From the NCBI RefSeq assembly GCF_024362385.1, contig NZ_CP101466.1, forward strand, positions 3,782,001 to 3,846,000: DNA of 64,000 bases, read 5' to 3'. Positions within the stretch are counted from its first letter, which is position 1. The number at the start of each line of letters is the position of its first letter. This stretch comes from Arthrobacter sp. DNA4 (GTDB lineage Bacteria > Actinomycetota > Actinomycetes > Actinomycetales > Micrococcaceae). The notes beneath the pieces are model-generated. The model was not told the origin of the DNA and did not search any database. It saw only the letters and a list, made by a program, of their open reading frames with translations. The position numbers and the translations under genes are program-made. This document shows, piece by piece, positions 9,609-17,872 of the stretch.

Positions 9609-11984
9609 GTGAACCCCCATGACTCCCTGATTCCTTTGCTGGGCCGCGGCCCGGAGCCGGAACAGCTGCGTCATGTCCGCACCATACCGGCGCGGGAGGC
9701 AGTCCACGCGCCCTGGCCTGAATGGGTTCACCCGGACATTGCGGCGGCGTACGGGATGCTGGGCATCCGCGAGCCATACCGGCACCAGGTTGACGCGGCC
9801 GATGCAGCGCACTCGGGCCAGCACGTTGTGGTGGCCACCGGCACTGCGTCCGGAAAGTCCCTGGCGTACCAGTTGCCGGCGCTGGATGCGATCCACCGGT
9901 CCGAGCTCCGCGTGCTCGCGGACCCGGGCAAGATTCACGACGACGGCGCCGTCACCCTTTACCTCTCCCCCACCAAGGCGTTGGCGGCGGACCAGCTGAA
10001 CGCCATCCGCGCCCTGAAGCTGCCCACGGTGCGGGCGGAAACCTACGACGGCGATACCGACCCCTCCGCCCGCCGGTGGATCAGGGACCATGCCAACTTC
10101 ATCCTGGCAAATCCCGATATGCTGCACTTTGGCATCCTTCCCAACCACGCGTGGTGGGCCGGTTTCTTCCGCCGGCTCCGCTACGTCATCGTGGACGAAG
10201 CGCACAGCTACCGGGGCGTATTTGGATCACACGTGGCCAACTTGATGCGGCGGCTGCGCCGGATCTGCGCCTATTACGGTGCGGGAACCGCGTTCCCCGA
10301 GCCCGTGTTCATCGCTGCCTCCGCCACCGCGTCCGAGCCCGATGTCTCGTTCTCCCGCCTCATCGGGGCGCCCGTCAAGGCGGTGTCCCGCGACTGCTCG
10401 CCGCACGGGGCCACCACCGTGGCACTGTGGGAACCGGCGCTGACCGAGGTCAGGGGCGAGAACGGCGCGAAGGAGCGGCGGACCGCTGTGGCCGAAACCT
10501 CCGACCTGCTGGCCAACCTGGTATCCGCCCGGGTCCGCACCATCGCCTTCATCAAATCCCGCCGCGGCGCCGAGACCATCTCCGCAATTACCAAGCGGCT
10601 CCTCGATGAGGTGGATCCCAGCCTCCCGCAGCGGGTTGCCGCCTACCGCTCGGGGTACCTGCCCGAGGAACGCCGGGCGGTGGAGAAAGCCCTGCGTTCG
10701 GGCCAGCTGCTGGGTGTTTCCAGCACGTCTGCGTTGGAACTCGGGATTGACATCTCGGGCCTGGATGCCGTGCTGGTGGCAGGCTGGCCCGGTACGCGGG
10801 CATCGTTGTTCCAGCAGATCGGCAGGGCTTACCGGGCGGGCCAGGATGCCATCGCGGCCTTTGTGGCCAGCGATGACCCGCTGGACACTTTCCTGGTAAA
10901 CCATCCCGAGGCCATCTTCGACGTGTCGGTGGAAGCGACGGTCTTCGACCCTTCCAACCCCTATGTTCTGGGACCGCACCTGTGTGCGGCAGCCGCTGAG
11001 CTTCCCCTGGGGCCGGCCGAGCTGGACCTCTTTGGGCCCACCGCCGAAATGCTCCTGGACCGGCTGGTTGCCCAGGGCTACCTCCGGCGGCGGCCCGCGG
11101 GCTGGTTCTGGACCCACTCGCAGAGCGCGGCGGCGATGGTCAACCTGCGGGCAGACGGTGGGGGCCCGGTCAGCATCGTCGACGCGGAGACAGGTTCCCT
11201 CCTGGGGACCATGGACTCGCCGCAGACGCACTACCAGGCACACACCGGAGCCGTATATGTCCACCAGGGTGACACCTATGTGGTGGAGGACCTGAATGAA
11301 GACGACCACTGCGTCATGGTCCGCCGGGCCAACCCCGACTACTACACGACAGCACGCGACGTAACCCAGATCGAGGTCCTGGATACCCTGCGGACCATGC
11401 AGTGGGGTGACGTTACCGTCCACTTCGGTGACGTGAAGGTCACCACCCAGGTTGTCTCCTTCCAGCGCAAGGCCCTGATCTCCAATGAGGTCCTGGGCGA
11501 GGAGCCGCTGGAACTCGGTGCGCGGGAGCTCTTCACCAAGGCGGTGTGGTTCGTGGTGGACAACCGTTCGTTGACCGGGGCCGGCCTCATCGAAGCGCAG
11601 TTCCCGGGCGCCCTGCATGCCGCGGAGCACGCCGCGATAGGACTTCTGCCGCTGGTGGCTTCCAGCGACCGGTGGGACATCGGCGGGGTCTCCACTGCCC
11701 TGCATGCCGATACCGGGGTGCCCACCATTTTCGTGTACGACGGGCACCCCGGCGGAGCCGGCTTTGCCGAACGCGGATTCGACAAAGCCATGGTCTGGCT
11801 GGCAGCGACCCGCGATGCCATCAAGGCCTGCGAATGCGATGCCGGGTGCCCGTCCTGCGTGCAGTCCCCCAAATGCGGGAATAAGAACAACCCGCTGGAC
11901 AAGGGCGCCGCCGTAACCCTCCTGGACGTGCTGCTCAAGGACGCCACGGAAGCCACGCCGGTGGATCTGGAAGCCAGGAGCTGA
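9609..11984 (+). CDS. DEAD/DEAH-box helicase with DUF1998 (MrfA-like)
   Basis: A 791-residue superfamily 2 helicase of the 'helicase/secretion neighbourhood' type, related to the YprA/MrfA DNA repair helicases that act on mitomycin damage. Walker A is ATGTASGKS (about 77-85), the Walker B box is DEAH at 196-199, motif III is ASATA and motif VI is QQIGRAYRAGQ. The DUF1998 C-terminus contains five clustered cysteines (741, 743, 747, 750, 756; spacing C-x-C-x3-C-x2-C-x5-C) likely to bind a metal. The GTG at 9609 follows AAGAAT by 6 nt, suggesting a leaderless start. It converges on the tad operon; the pairing is conserved in Actinobacteria although the helicase has no known role in secretion. 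Confidence 0.9.
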   Translation: MNPHDSLIPLLGRGPEPEQLRHVRTIPAREAVHAPWPEWVHPDIAAAYGMLGIREPYRHQVDAADAAHSGQHVVVATGTASGKSLAYQLPALDAIHRSELRVLADPGKIHDDGAVTLYLSPTKALAADQLNAIRALKLPTVRAETYDGDTDPSARRWIRDHANFILANPDMLHFGILPNHAWWAGFFRRLRYVIVDEAHSYRGVFGSHVANLMRRLRRICAYYGAGTAFPEPVFIAASATASEPDVSFSRLIGAPVKAVSRDCSPHGATTVALWEPALTEVRGENGAKERRTAVAETSDLLANLVSARVRTIAFIKSRRGAETISAITKRLLDEVDPSLPQRVAAYRSGYLPEERRAVEKALRSGQLLGVSSTSALELGIDISGLDAVLVAGWPGTRASLFQQIGRAYRAGQDAIAAFVASDDPLDTFLVNHPEAIFDVSVEATVFDPSNPYVLGPHLCAAAAELPLGPAELDLFGPTAEMLLDRLVAQGYLRRRPAGWFWTHSQSAAAMVNLRADGGGPVSIVDAETGSLLGTMDSPQTHYQAHTGAVYVHQGDTYVVEDLNEDDHCVMVRRANPDYYTTARDVTQIEVLDTLRTMQWGDVTVHFGDVKVTTQVVSFQRKALISNEVLGEEPLELGARELFTKAVWFVVDNRSLTGAGLIEAQFPGALHAAEHAAIGLLPLVASSDRWDIGGVSTALHADTGVPTIFVYDGHPGGAGFAERGFDKAMVWLAATRDAIKACECDAGCPSCVQSPKCGNKNNPLDKGAAVTLLDVLLKDATEATPVDLEARS

Positions 11985-12038
11985 TACCCCGCGCGGAGCC
12001 GTGCCCTTCGATGGCCCCTCTCCCCCGATGCCCTGGCC

Positions 12039-12602
12039 CTACGGTGGAGGACCTGCCCGGGCGCGTCCCGTCGCGGCACCCAGCAGTGCGCGCTCACCGA
12101 GCTCAGTGCGCACCTCAATCGTCTGTCCCGGGCCCGCTGAGCAGCTAAGGACCGTGGCCGCATGCCGCGCCGCCACTTCAGCGGCCACCGCGCAGGGCTC
12201 CCCCGTGGTGATGCCGCGGAGGGCATCCGCCGCGGCGAGAGCTGCCAGGTCCGCTGCTGCCGCCGCCCTGCTCGCGAGCACTGCTGACTGGGCCAGCAGC
12301 AGCATGACGGCCATGGCCGTCATGACCGCCAGCGCCAGCCCCGCGGCAAGGACCGTTCCCGACCCGCGTTCGCGGCCATCTGCGGCGCCTTGTGGACTCT
12401 GACCGGGACCAGGATTACGCCGCCCTCCCCGGGCGTGCCAGCGCCCGGCGGCAGCATGACCGGACCCAGCACCCGAACGGCCGCTCCCAATCGTTGAGTG
12501 CCAGCGTCTTGTGGGGTGCCGGCGCCCCGCGGCAGCACGCCCGGGCCCAGCACCGGGATGGCCGCTCCCAATTGTGGGGTGCCAGCGCCCGTGATCACCC
12601 AT
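12039..12602 (-). CDS. TadE-like pseudopilin, helicase/secretion neighbourhood type
   Basis: Last gene of the tad-type operon, corresponding to the Rv3654c family. The core is residues 80-187: RERGSGTVLAAG, one transmembrane helix, then a short extracytoplasmic part with AAAAADLAALAAAD and CAVAAEVAARH...LSCS. The preceding 80 residues are a Gly/Arg/His-rich low-complexity extension encoded by an 81-bp imperfect repeat and look unlike the family, whose members are often only about 100 residues. The ATG at 12602 overlaps the stop of the upstream TadE gene, but translation may start nearer the core, or the extension may be an artefact of repeat expansion. Predicted role: minor pilin of a Flp-type surface appendage. 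Confidence 0.7.
   Translation of the reverse strand: MGDHGRWHPTIGSGHPGAGPGRAAAGRRHPTRRWHSTIGSGRSGAGSGHAAAGRWHARGGRRNPGPGQSPQGAADGRERGSGTVLAAGLALAVMTAMAVMLLLAQSAVLASRAAAAADLAALAAADALRGITTGEPCAVAAEVAARHAATVLSCSAGPGQTIEVRTELGERALLGAATGRARAGPPP
12435..12597. repeat. Imperfect 81-bp tandem repeat in the TadE-like gene
   Basis: The block starting GTGCCAGCGCCCGG at 12435 recurs at 12516 (offset 81), and its internal GTGCCAGCG at 12498 recurs at 12579 (again 81). The unit is a 63-bp plus 18-bp composite and 81 is a multiple of three, so copy number can change without breaking the frame. Copies differ at a number of positions. Confidence 0.7.
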
Positions 12603-13093
12603 CACCTGACGCCCCCGGCATCGCCCGATCCGTCGCCGCTGCCGGCGCCGGATCCCGCAGTCTCGCTGCGCGTTGAGGCGCGGGCGGTGAGAGTCCAGGG
12701 GATGGAGCTGCCCAGGGGTCCGGGCACCCGGTCAGTGACCGTGACCCTGAACCAGCCGCCGTCGACGGTAACGGACGCGGACGCCGACGTGCCGGCGAGC
12801 ATCCTGACGGTCCGTTCCACGGCTGCGGGGTCATCGCCCCTGGCCAGGGCCCTGGCGCCAGCCCGGGCTCCCTCTTCAATACGCAGCTGCGTCATGCCGG
12901 CGGCGGCTCCGGCGAGCAACATGGCCAGCAGTGCCAGCACGGCCGGCAATGCCACGGCGAACTCTGCCGTTACAGTGCCACGGGCATCCGCAGTCTTGCC
13001 CGCCGGTTCCGGGTGACCGTAGCTGGAGGCCACACCGCCGGTCACCGATTCAAGAGGTTTCCAGAACGTCAGCAGTCCTGCCGGACGCGTCAC
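12602..13093 (-). CDS. TadE family pilus assembly protein
   Basis: A 163-residue protein of the Rv3655c/TadE type. After about 37 variable residues it has RGTVTAEFAVALPAV, the prepilin-like segment with a Glu five residues into the hydrophobic helix, then about 100 extracytoplasmic residues (EEGARAGARALARGDD, then a VTVDGGWFRVTVTD strand). TadE proteins are processed by a prepilin peptidase and are minor pilins of Flp/Tad pili. The GTG start overlaps the DUF4244 stop (GTGA), and the stop overlaps the next gene's ATG, so translation is coupled. The true start may be a little further downstream because the N-terminus is poorly conserved. Confidence 0.8.
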   Translation of the reverse strand: MTRPAGLLTFWKPLESVTGGVASSYGHPEPAGKTADARGTVTAEFAVALPAVLALLAMLLAGAAAGMTQLRIEEGARAGARALARGDDPAAVERTVRMLAGTSASASVTVDGGWFRVTVTDRVPGPLGSSIPWTLTARASTRSETAGSGAGSGDGSGDAGGVR

Positions 13094-13548
13094 GGCAGCG
13101 CCAGGGCGGTGCGGATGAGGTTCAGCAGGAAACCACGCACTTCATCGCTGCGGAGGATGAACACGAGCAGGCCGGCAAAACCCACCGCGGCCAGGGTGGC
13201 AATGGCGTATTCGGCCGTTGCCATGCCGGCTTCCGAGCCCAGCAAACCTACGCTGCGCCGGGTCCTGGGGGTGCGGACCGCGTCCGGGTACAGCTCCACC
13301 ACGTTGCCGGGCGGCGGGAAGGATGCCCCTGGAAAGGACGCACCTGAGGCCGGTGTCTGCGGAACGAATGCGCGGTTGACTGGTGTGTTCGCGGCGACGG
13401 CAGGGGATGTGTACTGCGTCCCGCCCGCGTTGCCACGGCTGCCGGCTGGGCCAATGGCCATCGGCCGGGACGCGGTGACCATCTGCCTGGAAGCAGCGGG
13501 CGCGGACATCCCGGCGGAGTGATTGCGGCGGTAGTGGTTGGTGGACAT
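13090..13548 (-). CDS. DUF4244 Flp pilin-like protein
   Basis: A 152-residue protein whose last 45 residues hold a Flp-pilin-like segment, GMATAEYAIATLAAVGFAGLL, with Glu at the usual position relative to the cleavage glycine, then a short tail. This matches DUF4244 (Rv3656c), the presumed major pilin of the actinobacterial tad-like system. The about 100 residues before it are Pro/Ala/Ser-rich and much longer than in most family members; they may be a cytoplasmic leader or include a start that is too early. AAAGGA lies 8 nt before the ATG. The 243-bp gap upstream suggests that it may also be transcribed separately, as expected for a major pilin. Confidence 0.78.
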   Translation of the reverse strand: MSTNHYRRNHSAGMSAPAASRQMVTASRPMAIGPAGSRGNAGGTQYTSPAVAANTPVNRAFVPQTPASGASFPGASFPPPGNVVELYPDAVRTPRTRRSVGLLGSEAGMATAEYAIATLAAVGFAGLLVFILRSDEVRGFLLNLIRTALALP

Positions 13549-13791
13549 CTGGTTTCCTTTCCATGGGTGCCGGTGGTTTTCCCGGCTGTCTTGACTCTTC
13601 CCGGCGGAGTTGTTGCCGGTAAGGGAGGGTGTGGGCTAAGTGGAAAAGCTGCGCCGCTCCAGCGCTGTGGAGGAGGGGACGGACGGCGGGGCCCGCGGAG
13701 CGCGACAGGCTGGCAACCGGGAGCCGGAAACGCCGGGCCAAGCTGGCAACCGGGAGTGCCGGGGCGCCGGGACAAGCTGGCCGCCGGATTA
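13549..13791. repeat. 243-bp gap with 33-bp direct repeats inside the tad operon
   Basis: No gene is visible between tadC and the pilin gene. GCTGGCAACCGGGAG occurs at 13709 and 13742 (offset 33), with a third partial copy starting at 13776. The rest is G/C-rich, and an AAAGGA ribosome site for the pilin gene lies at the left end. A separate pilin promoter or an mRNA processing signal may be here, but I cannot identify one. Confidence 0.5.
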
Positions 13792-14409
13792 CTAGGAACC
13801 GGATGGCACCAGGGCCAACAGCACCGGGACGACGCCAAGGCAGATGAAGGCCGGGAGTGAGCACAGGCCCAGGGGAACCACAAGCTTCACGCCGAGCGAA
13901 GCGGCCCGCTTCTCCGCAGCCCGAAACCGCTCCCGGCGGAGCCTTGCAGCCTGGGCGTACAGGATCGCTGACGACGGCGCGCCCGTGAGTGCGGCGAAAC
14001 CCAGCGCGTCCCGCAGCTCCAGGACTTCGGGCAGCCGTATAGCGGAGCTCCGCCATGCTGTTTCCCAGTCGGCGCCGATGGCCAGCGCCGAGACCACGGG
14101 CCGCAGGGAGTCCCGGTACTGTGGCGCAGCCGAAGCAGCCACCAGGTCAAGCGCCCGGCCAATGCCGGCGCAGGCATCCAGCATGGCCGCCACCAGTTCC
14201 AGCATCATGGCCGGATCCTTCAGGCCGCTGCCGGAACTCGCTGACGCCCCTTTGGTGGCTGCCGTCGGTTGTGCCCCTGCAGCGGGAGCCAGCAGGTGGC
14301 GCAGCCGTTGGCGCGGCCTGGCGTGGCTGGAACAGGCAAGCCAGGTGCTGGCCGCGAGCAGCAGGAACAATGTCAGGCCGGGAGCCAAACCCTGGGTCAT
14401 GGCACTCAT
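13792..14409 (-). CDS. tadC: Type II/IV secretion F-domain protein, TadC-like
   Basis: A 205-residue inner-membrane platform protein of the tad machine. It has an N-terminal membrane helix (LTLFLLLAASTWLAC), a T2SS F domain (MMLELVAAMLDAC near 65-80 and the conserved ALDLVAASA stretch), and a C-terminal helix pair ending VVPVLLALVPSGS. The ATG at 14409 overlaps the TadB stop as ATGA. With TadB it should form the platform that couples the TadA ATPase to pilin extraction. Actinobacterial versions are short, as here. Confidence 0.82.
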   Translation of the reverse strand: MSAMTQGLAPGLTLFLLLAASTWLACSSHARPRQRLRHLLAPAAGAQPTAATKGASASSGSGLKDPAMMLELVAAMLDACAGIGRALDLVAASAAPQYRDSLRPVVSALAIGADWETAWRSSAIRLPEVLELRDALGFAALTGAPSSAILYAQAARLRRERFRAAEKRAASLGVKLVVPLGLCSLPAFICLGVVPVLLALVPSGS

Positions 14410-15242
14410 GCCCCTGCCGCCGCCGAAACCAGCCGGGCAGACCATGCCCTTCCCGTCACAGTGAGGACCACCCCGCCGAACAAGGCGGCCAGTCCCAAGG
14501 GTGTTCCCAAGAGGGTAGCGAGGGGATCCACGCCGAGGGCGGCACCGAGTCCAAGACCCATCAAGGGAAGCCAGGTGAGGAGCCGGACGGTGGCTTTGGG
14601 GCCTGCGAGAGCCGTCTGCCGGGCCGCGTCTGCGTCATCCTCCGCTTCCAGCTGGGCCGCGAACCGGGTCAGCATGTCGGCGAGCGCACACCCGCTGGCT
14701 TCCGCAATGTCAAAGCAGGCGGCCAGCTCCAGCCAGGTCCTGGCCTCCCTGTCCCGGGGCTGGAACGCTGTGGAAACCGCGCGCCGGATGGATTCCGAAA
14801 CGGGAGCTCCGGTCGCGGCGGCGGCACGCGCGGATGACAGGACTGCAGCTGACCCCTCTGACAGCATCGCCCCGGACACGGGTGCACGCTCTTGAAACCG
14901 CCCGTTTCCGCCATCCCCGTAAACCGTCCACAGCTCGTCCCACAACCGCCCCGGAGTCCGTCCGCCCCGAAGCAGTGCCGCAAGTTGCTGCACCACCAGG
15001 GTCAGGCCCGGTCCCCGCGTCAGTGCCGCGCTCCTGCCGGCCGCCTTGCCCCACGGCAGTACCAGGCCTCGCCTGACACCCGGCGCGTTCTTCCTCTTCC
15101 CGGTTGCCGTGCGCAGCCGGGAAGCGGCGTCCAGGGGCGGTTTGAGGAGCAGCAGCATGGCGCTGCATAGAAGCACGGTGAAAAGGACCGTCACAGGGTT
15201 GCCCCGGGATCCATCCCCAACCGGGCCGCGAGCGCCGGTCAC
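14406..15242 (-). CDS. tadB: Type II/IV secretion F-domain protein, TadB-like
   Basis: A 278-residue integral membrane protein: an N-terminal helix (VTVLFTVLLCSAMLLLL), a cytoplasmic T2SS F domain (about 75-205, with CFDIAEASGCALADMLTRFA, typical of the F-domain core) and two C-terminal helices (LLTWLPLMGLGLGAALG and LGLAALFGGVVLTVTG). The GTG start overlaps the TadA stop by four bases, and its own stop overlaps the TadC start, so the three are translationally coupled. It is the partner of TadC in the pilus assembly platform. Confidence 0.83.
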   Translation of the reverse strand: MTGARGPVGDGSRGNPVTVLFTVLLCSAMLLLLKPPLDAASRLRTATGKRKNAPGVRRGLVLPWGKAAGRSAALTRGPGLTLVVQQLAALLRGGRTPGRLWDELWTVYGDGGNGRFQERAPVSGAMLSEGSAAVLSSARAAAATGAPVSESIRRAVSTAFQPRDREARTWLELAACFDIAEASGCALADMLTRFAAQLEAEDDADAARQTALAGPKATVRLLTWLPLMGLGLGAALGVDPLATLLGTPLGLAALFGGVVLTVTGRAWSARLVSAAAGA

Positions 15243-16501
15243 GCCGGACCCGGGACACCTGGCTCCTCAATGGTAAGCACCACGGTCAACCCTGCGGGAC
15301 CATCGGCGATGAGTCCAACGCACAGGACTTCCCGGCCCTTCGGGGTCCTGCCGACATGGATGACAACGTCGAGGGCGCTGGCGGCCTGAAGCCGCACGGC
15401 CTCCGGGCCGAGCCCGGCGAGCGCGCCGAGGGCATTGAGCCTGGCCGGGACCGCGGCTGCCGTGTTCGCGTGGATGGTTCCGCCACCGCCGCTGTGCCCG
15501 GTATTCATCGCGGTCAGGAGCTCACGGACTTCAGCACCCCGGCACTCCCCCACCACCAGCCTGTCCGGCCGCATGCGCAGCGCCTGGCGGACCAGCTCCC
15601 CCAAGTCCACAGCGCCGCCACCTTCAAGGTTCCCGTGGCGTGATTCGAGGGCCACCACATGGGGGTGGACGGGGTTGAGTTCGGCTGCATCCTCGATCAG
15701 GACCAGCCGCTCTTCCGCGGAACAAAGGCCCAGCAGGGTGGACAGCAGCGTTGTCTTCCCGGAACCCGTGGCACCGCTGACCAGGAAACTCAACCTCCTG
15801 TCCACTATCCTCTCCAGCACCGTTTGCACCCGATGGTCGAACATGCCGCCCGTGCGCAGCTCCGCCATGCTGAAGACCCTCTCCCTGCGGATCCGGACGC
15901 TCAGCAGCGTCCCGGACGTGGAAACCGGCGGCAACACGGCATGAACACGGTAGCCGCCGGCTAGCCTGACATCGACACAGGGTGACCCGTCGTCCAGGCG
16001 CCGCCCGCCTGCGGCCACCAGCCGACAGGCCAGCGCGCGCAGTTGGGCCTCGCCATCAAACACGACGGGTACGCGCTCGATGCCCCGGCCACGGTCCACC
16101 CACACGGAATCGGGGGCGTTGACGAAAATGTCTGTGACGGCAGGATCCCTGGTGAGCTCCTGCAGCGGTCCCAGTCCATTGAGTTCGGCACTGATCCGTT
16201 CCACCGCGGCAAGCGCCCCGGCGGTGCCCAACAGCTTGCCCGTGGCCTGTACGGCTGCAGCGACGCGGGAAGGTGTTACCGCTCCAGCCTCGGCCATCAT
16301 CGACTCACGGACGGATTCCAGCAGCCCGGAATCAACGGTCCGGCCAGTACCGGCGGCCTCACTGGCCCGCGCCCGGCGGACGGCCTGGCCAGCTTCGAGG
16401 ATCCGGGCACTGCGCCGTGCACCCAAGCCCCCGGACCCTGCTGTCCTGGCCGTATCCGGAGCTGGAGGCGGAGCAGCGGGTGTACCGGACGGCCGCCTCA
16501 T
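15239..16501 (-). CDS. tadA: Tad-type secretion ATPase
   Basis: A 420-residue hexameric ATPase of the VirB11/CpaF family that powers pilus assembly. Seen in order: an N-terminal helical part, the linker LQELTRDPAVTDIFVNAPD, a Walker A motif GATGSGKTT at about 243-251, an Asp box (LVLIEDAAEL), a Walker B region (RPDRLVVGECRGAEVRELL) and a His box (HSGGGGTIHAN). The ATG at 16501 overlaps the upstream TadZ stop (ATGA); the open frame back to 16537 would give an unsupported extension. It belongs to the 'helicase/secretion neighbourhood ATPase' group adjacent to the helicase in many Actinobacteria. Confidence 0.9.
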   Translation of the reverse strand: MRRPSGTPAAPPPAPDTARTAGSGGLGARRSARILEAGQAVRRARASEAAGTGRTVDSGLLESVRESMMAEAGAVTPSRVAAAVQATGKLLGTAGALAAVERISAELNGLGPLQELTRDPAVTDIFVNAPDSVWVDRGRGIERVPVVFDGEAQLRALACRLVAAGGRRLDDGSPCVDVRLAGGYRVHAVLPPVSTSGTLLSVRIRRERVFSMAELRTGGMFDHRVQTVLERIVDRRLSFLVSGATGSGKTTLLSTLLGLCSAEERLVLIEDAAELNPVHPHVVALESRHGNLEGGGAVDLGELVRQALRMRPDRLVVGECRGAEVRELLTAMNTGHSGGGGTIHANTAAAVPARLNALGALAGLGPEAVRLQAASALDVVIHVGRTPKGREVLCVGLIADGPAGLTVVLTIEEPGVPGPA

Positions 16502-17739
16502 GCGATATCCCCCGCCTGCAGGTCCTCTCCAAGCCAATCGAGCACCGTGGCGCCGAAATGCCGGATGGTCCGCCGCTTCCCAAAGTCCAGCAGGCGGCCC
16601 GCTTCCATGGCCACTGGGACGGCCCGCAGTTCGGGGATGCGGCCCTGCACGGGCAGCCCTACGGCGTCAGCGATCAGGGAACTGTCCAGCGCAGCACCTG
16701 GCCGGCCCCGTACCAGCAAGGCAGCCTCCACGGGCGGAAGTTCCTGCAGCAGGCGCACCGCCGCGACCGCTGCTTTCAGCTGCGCCGGCACCACCACCAT
16801 GATCCGGTCACAGTCCCAGGCCACAGTGTGCAGGGGCTCCGCACCCCTTCCCACATCCACAATGACAAGCTCAAAACCACGGCGGGCAGCATCGAGCACA
16901 CCCGTTGCAGCGGCAGCAGGGACAGGGACCGGCTGCTCCCGGGTAGCAGGCCAGGACAGGAAGGAAAAACCTCCGGCCACGGGCAGGGAGTCGGAGAGCT
17001 GCAGGGGATCAATGCTGCCCCTTGCCTCCGCGAGGTCCGGCCAGCGCAGTCCGGGGTTGTCCTCGGCAGCGAGCGCCAGCTCCAGGCCACCACCCCAAGG
17101 GTCCCCGTCAACCAGCAGGACGCGTGCCCCCAGCCCTGCCGCGGCCTGGGCTATCCATATGGCGGCGGTGGTTGCACCCGCCCCGCCGCAACCGCCCGTG
17201 ATGCCAAGGACCAGGCCGCCGGGGCCTGGCGAGCGTGACCGGCTCAGATGGTCCGCCAGCCAGGCAGCGGCATCGGGCAGCACGGCAACGCGTTCGGCGC
17301 CCAGGGCGGCTGCGAGGTGCCAGAGGCTGTCCCCTTCGCCGTCGAGGCCCACCATGACGGCAGGGGTGCGCCGCCGCGGTGGCAGCTCCCGCACATCGCT
17401 GCCCACCAGGACGGCCGATGCGGCGTCCCAGTACCGTCCGCCCTCCACTGCATCCGGAACGACGCGCAGCTGGGCTCCGGCGGCTGCCACGATGCGCTCC
17501 ACTTCGGCGCGGAGGACCCCCGAGGAGGTAACCAGCAGCACCCCGCCCGAACCGTCCGGTGCTGAACTGTCCGGCACTGAACCGCCCGGCGGTAAACCGT
17601 CCGGCAGCCAGGCGTCGCCGGAAGCCGGGTTGTCCGGCAACGCAGCACGGGAGGGTGACCTCCGGTCTGGTGGCCCCCGGAAGGAATCCGTGGCCTGCCC
17701 CGGCGCGGGGTGCGGTGCATTCAGCTGGTGCCTGCTCAT
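16498..17739 (-). CDS. CpaE/TadZ-like septum-site and pilus localisation protein
   Basis: First gene of the tad operon, 413 residues, matching the Rv3660c (Ssd) family. Residues 1-60 are Pro/Ser-rich and encoded by short degenerate repeats around 17540-17600. A receiver-like domain follows (GGVLLVTSSGVLRAEVERIV), then a ParA/MinD-like ATPase with the deviant Walker A GGCGGAGATT and the switch VLLVDGDPWGGGLE. TadZ proteins place the pilus apparatus at a cell pole, and the mycobacterial homologue affects division. The ATG at 17739 has no clear Shine-Dalgarno sequence. A 133-bp gap separates it from the divergent polymerase gene. Confidence 0.85.
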   Translation of the reverse strand: MSRHQLNAPHPAPGQATDSFRGPPDRRSPSRAALPDNPASGDAWLPDGLPPGGSVPDSSAPDGSGGVLLVTSSGVLRAEVERIVAAAGAQLRVVPDAVEGGRYWDAASAVLVGSDVRELPPRRRTPAVMVGLDGEGDSLWHLAAALGAERVAVLPDAAAWLADHLSRSRSPGPGGLVLGITGGCGGAGATTAAIWIAQAAAGLGARVLLVDGDPWGGGLELALAAEDNPGLRWPDLAEARGSIDPLQLSDSLPVAGGFSFLSWPATREQPVPVPAAAATGVLDAARRGFELVIVDVGRGAEPLHTVAWDCDRIMVVVPAQLKAAVAAVRLLQELPPVEAALLVRGRPGAALDSSLIADAVGLPVQGRIPELRAVPVAMEAGRLLDFGKRRTIRHFGATVLDWLGEDLQAGDIA

Positions 17740-17872
17740 GGGGCCACTCTGCTGCGGCAGTAAGACACAAATAAGGGGGCCCTTTCCCTATGTGGATAAA
17801 CAGGCCGCAGGTGGACAACCAGGCCCCATGTGCACAACCAGACCACCACCCCCGACAGGGCACAATGGGAAC

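Noticed and set aside
12435..12597. CRISPR array in the repeated segment
   Set aside because: There are only about two imperfect 81-bp units, coding, with no unique spacers and no cas genes.
16043..17872. Long upstream extension of the polymerase frame through tadA and tadZ
   Set aside because: It is antisense to TadA/TadZ, and the natural start is the ATG at 17873 with a -10 box 6 nt before it.
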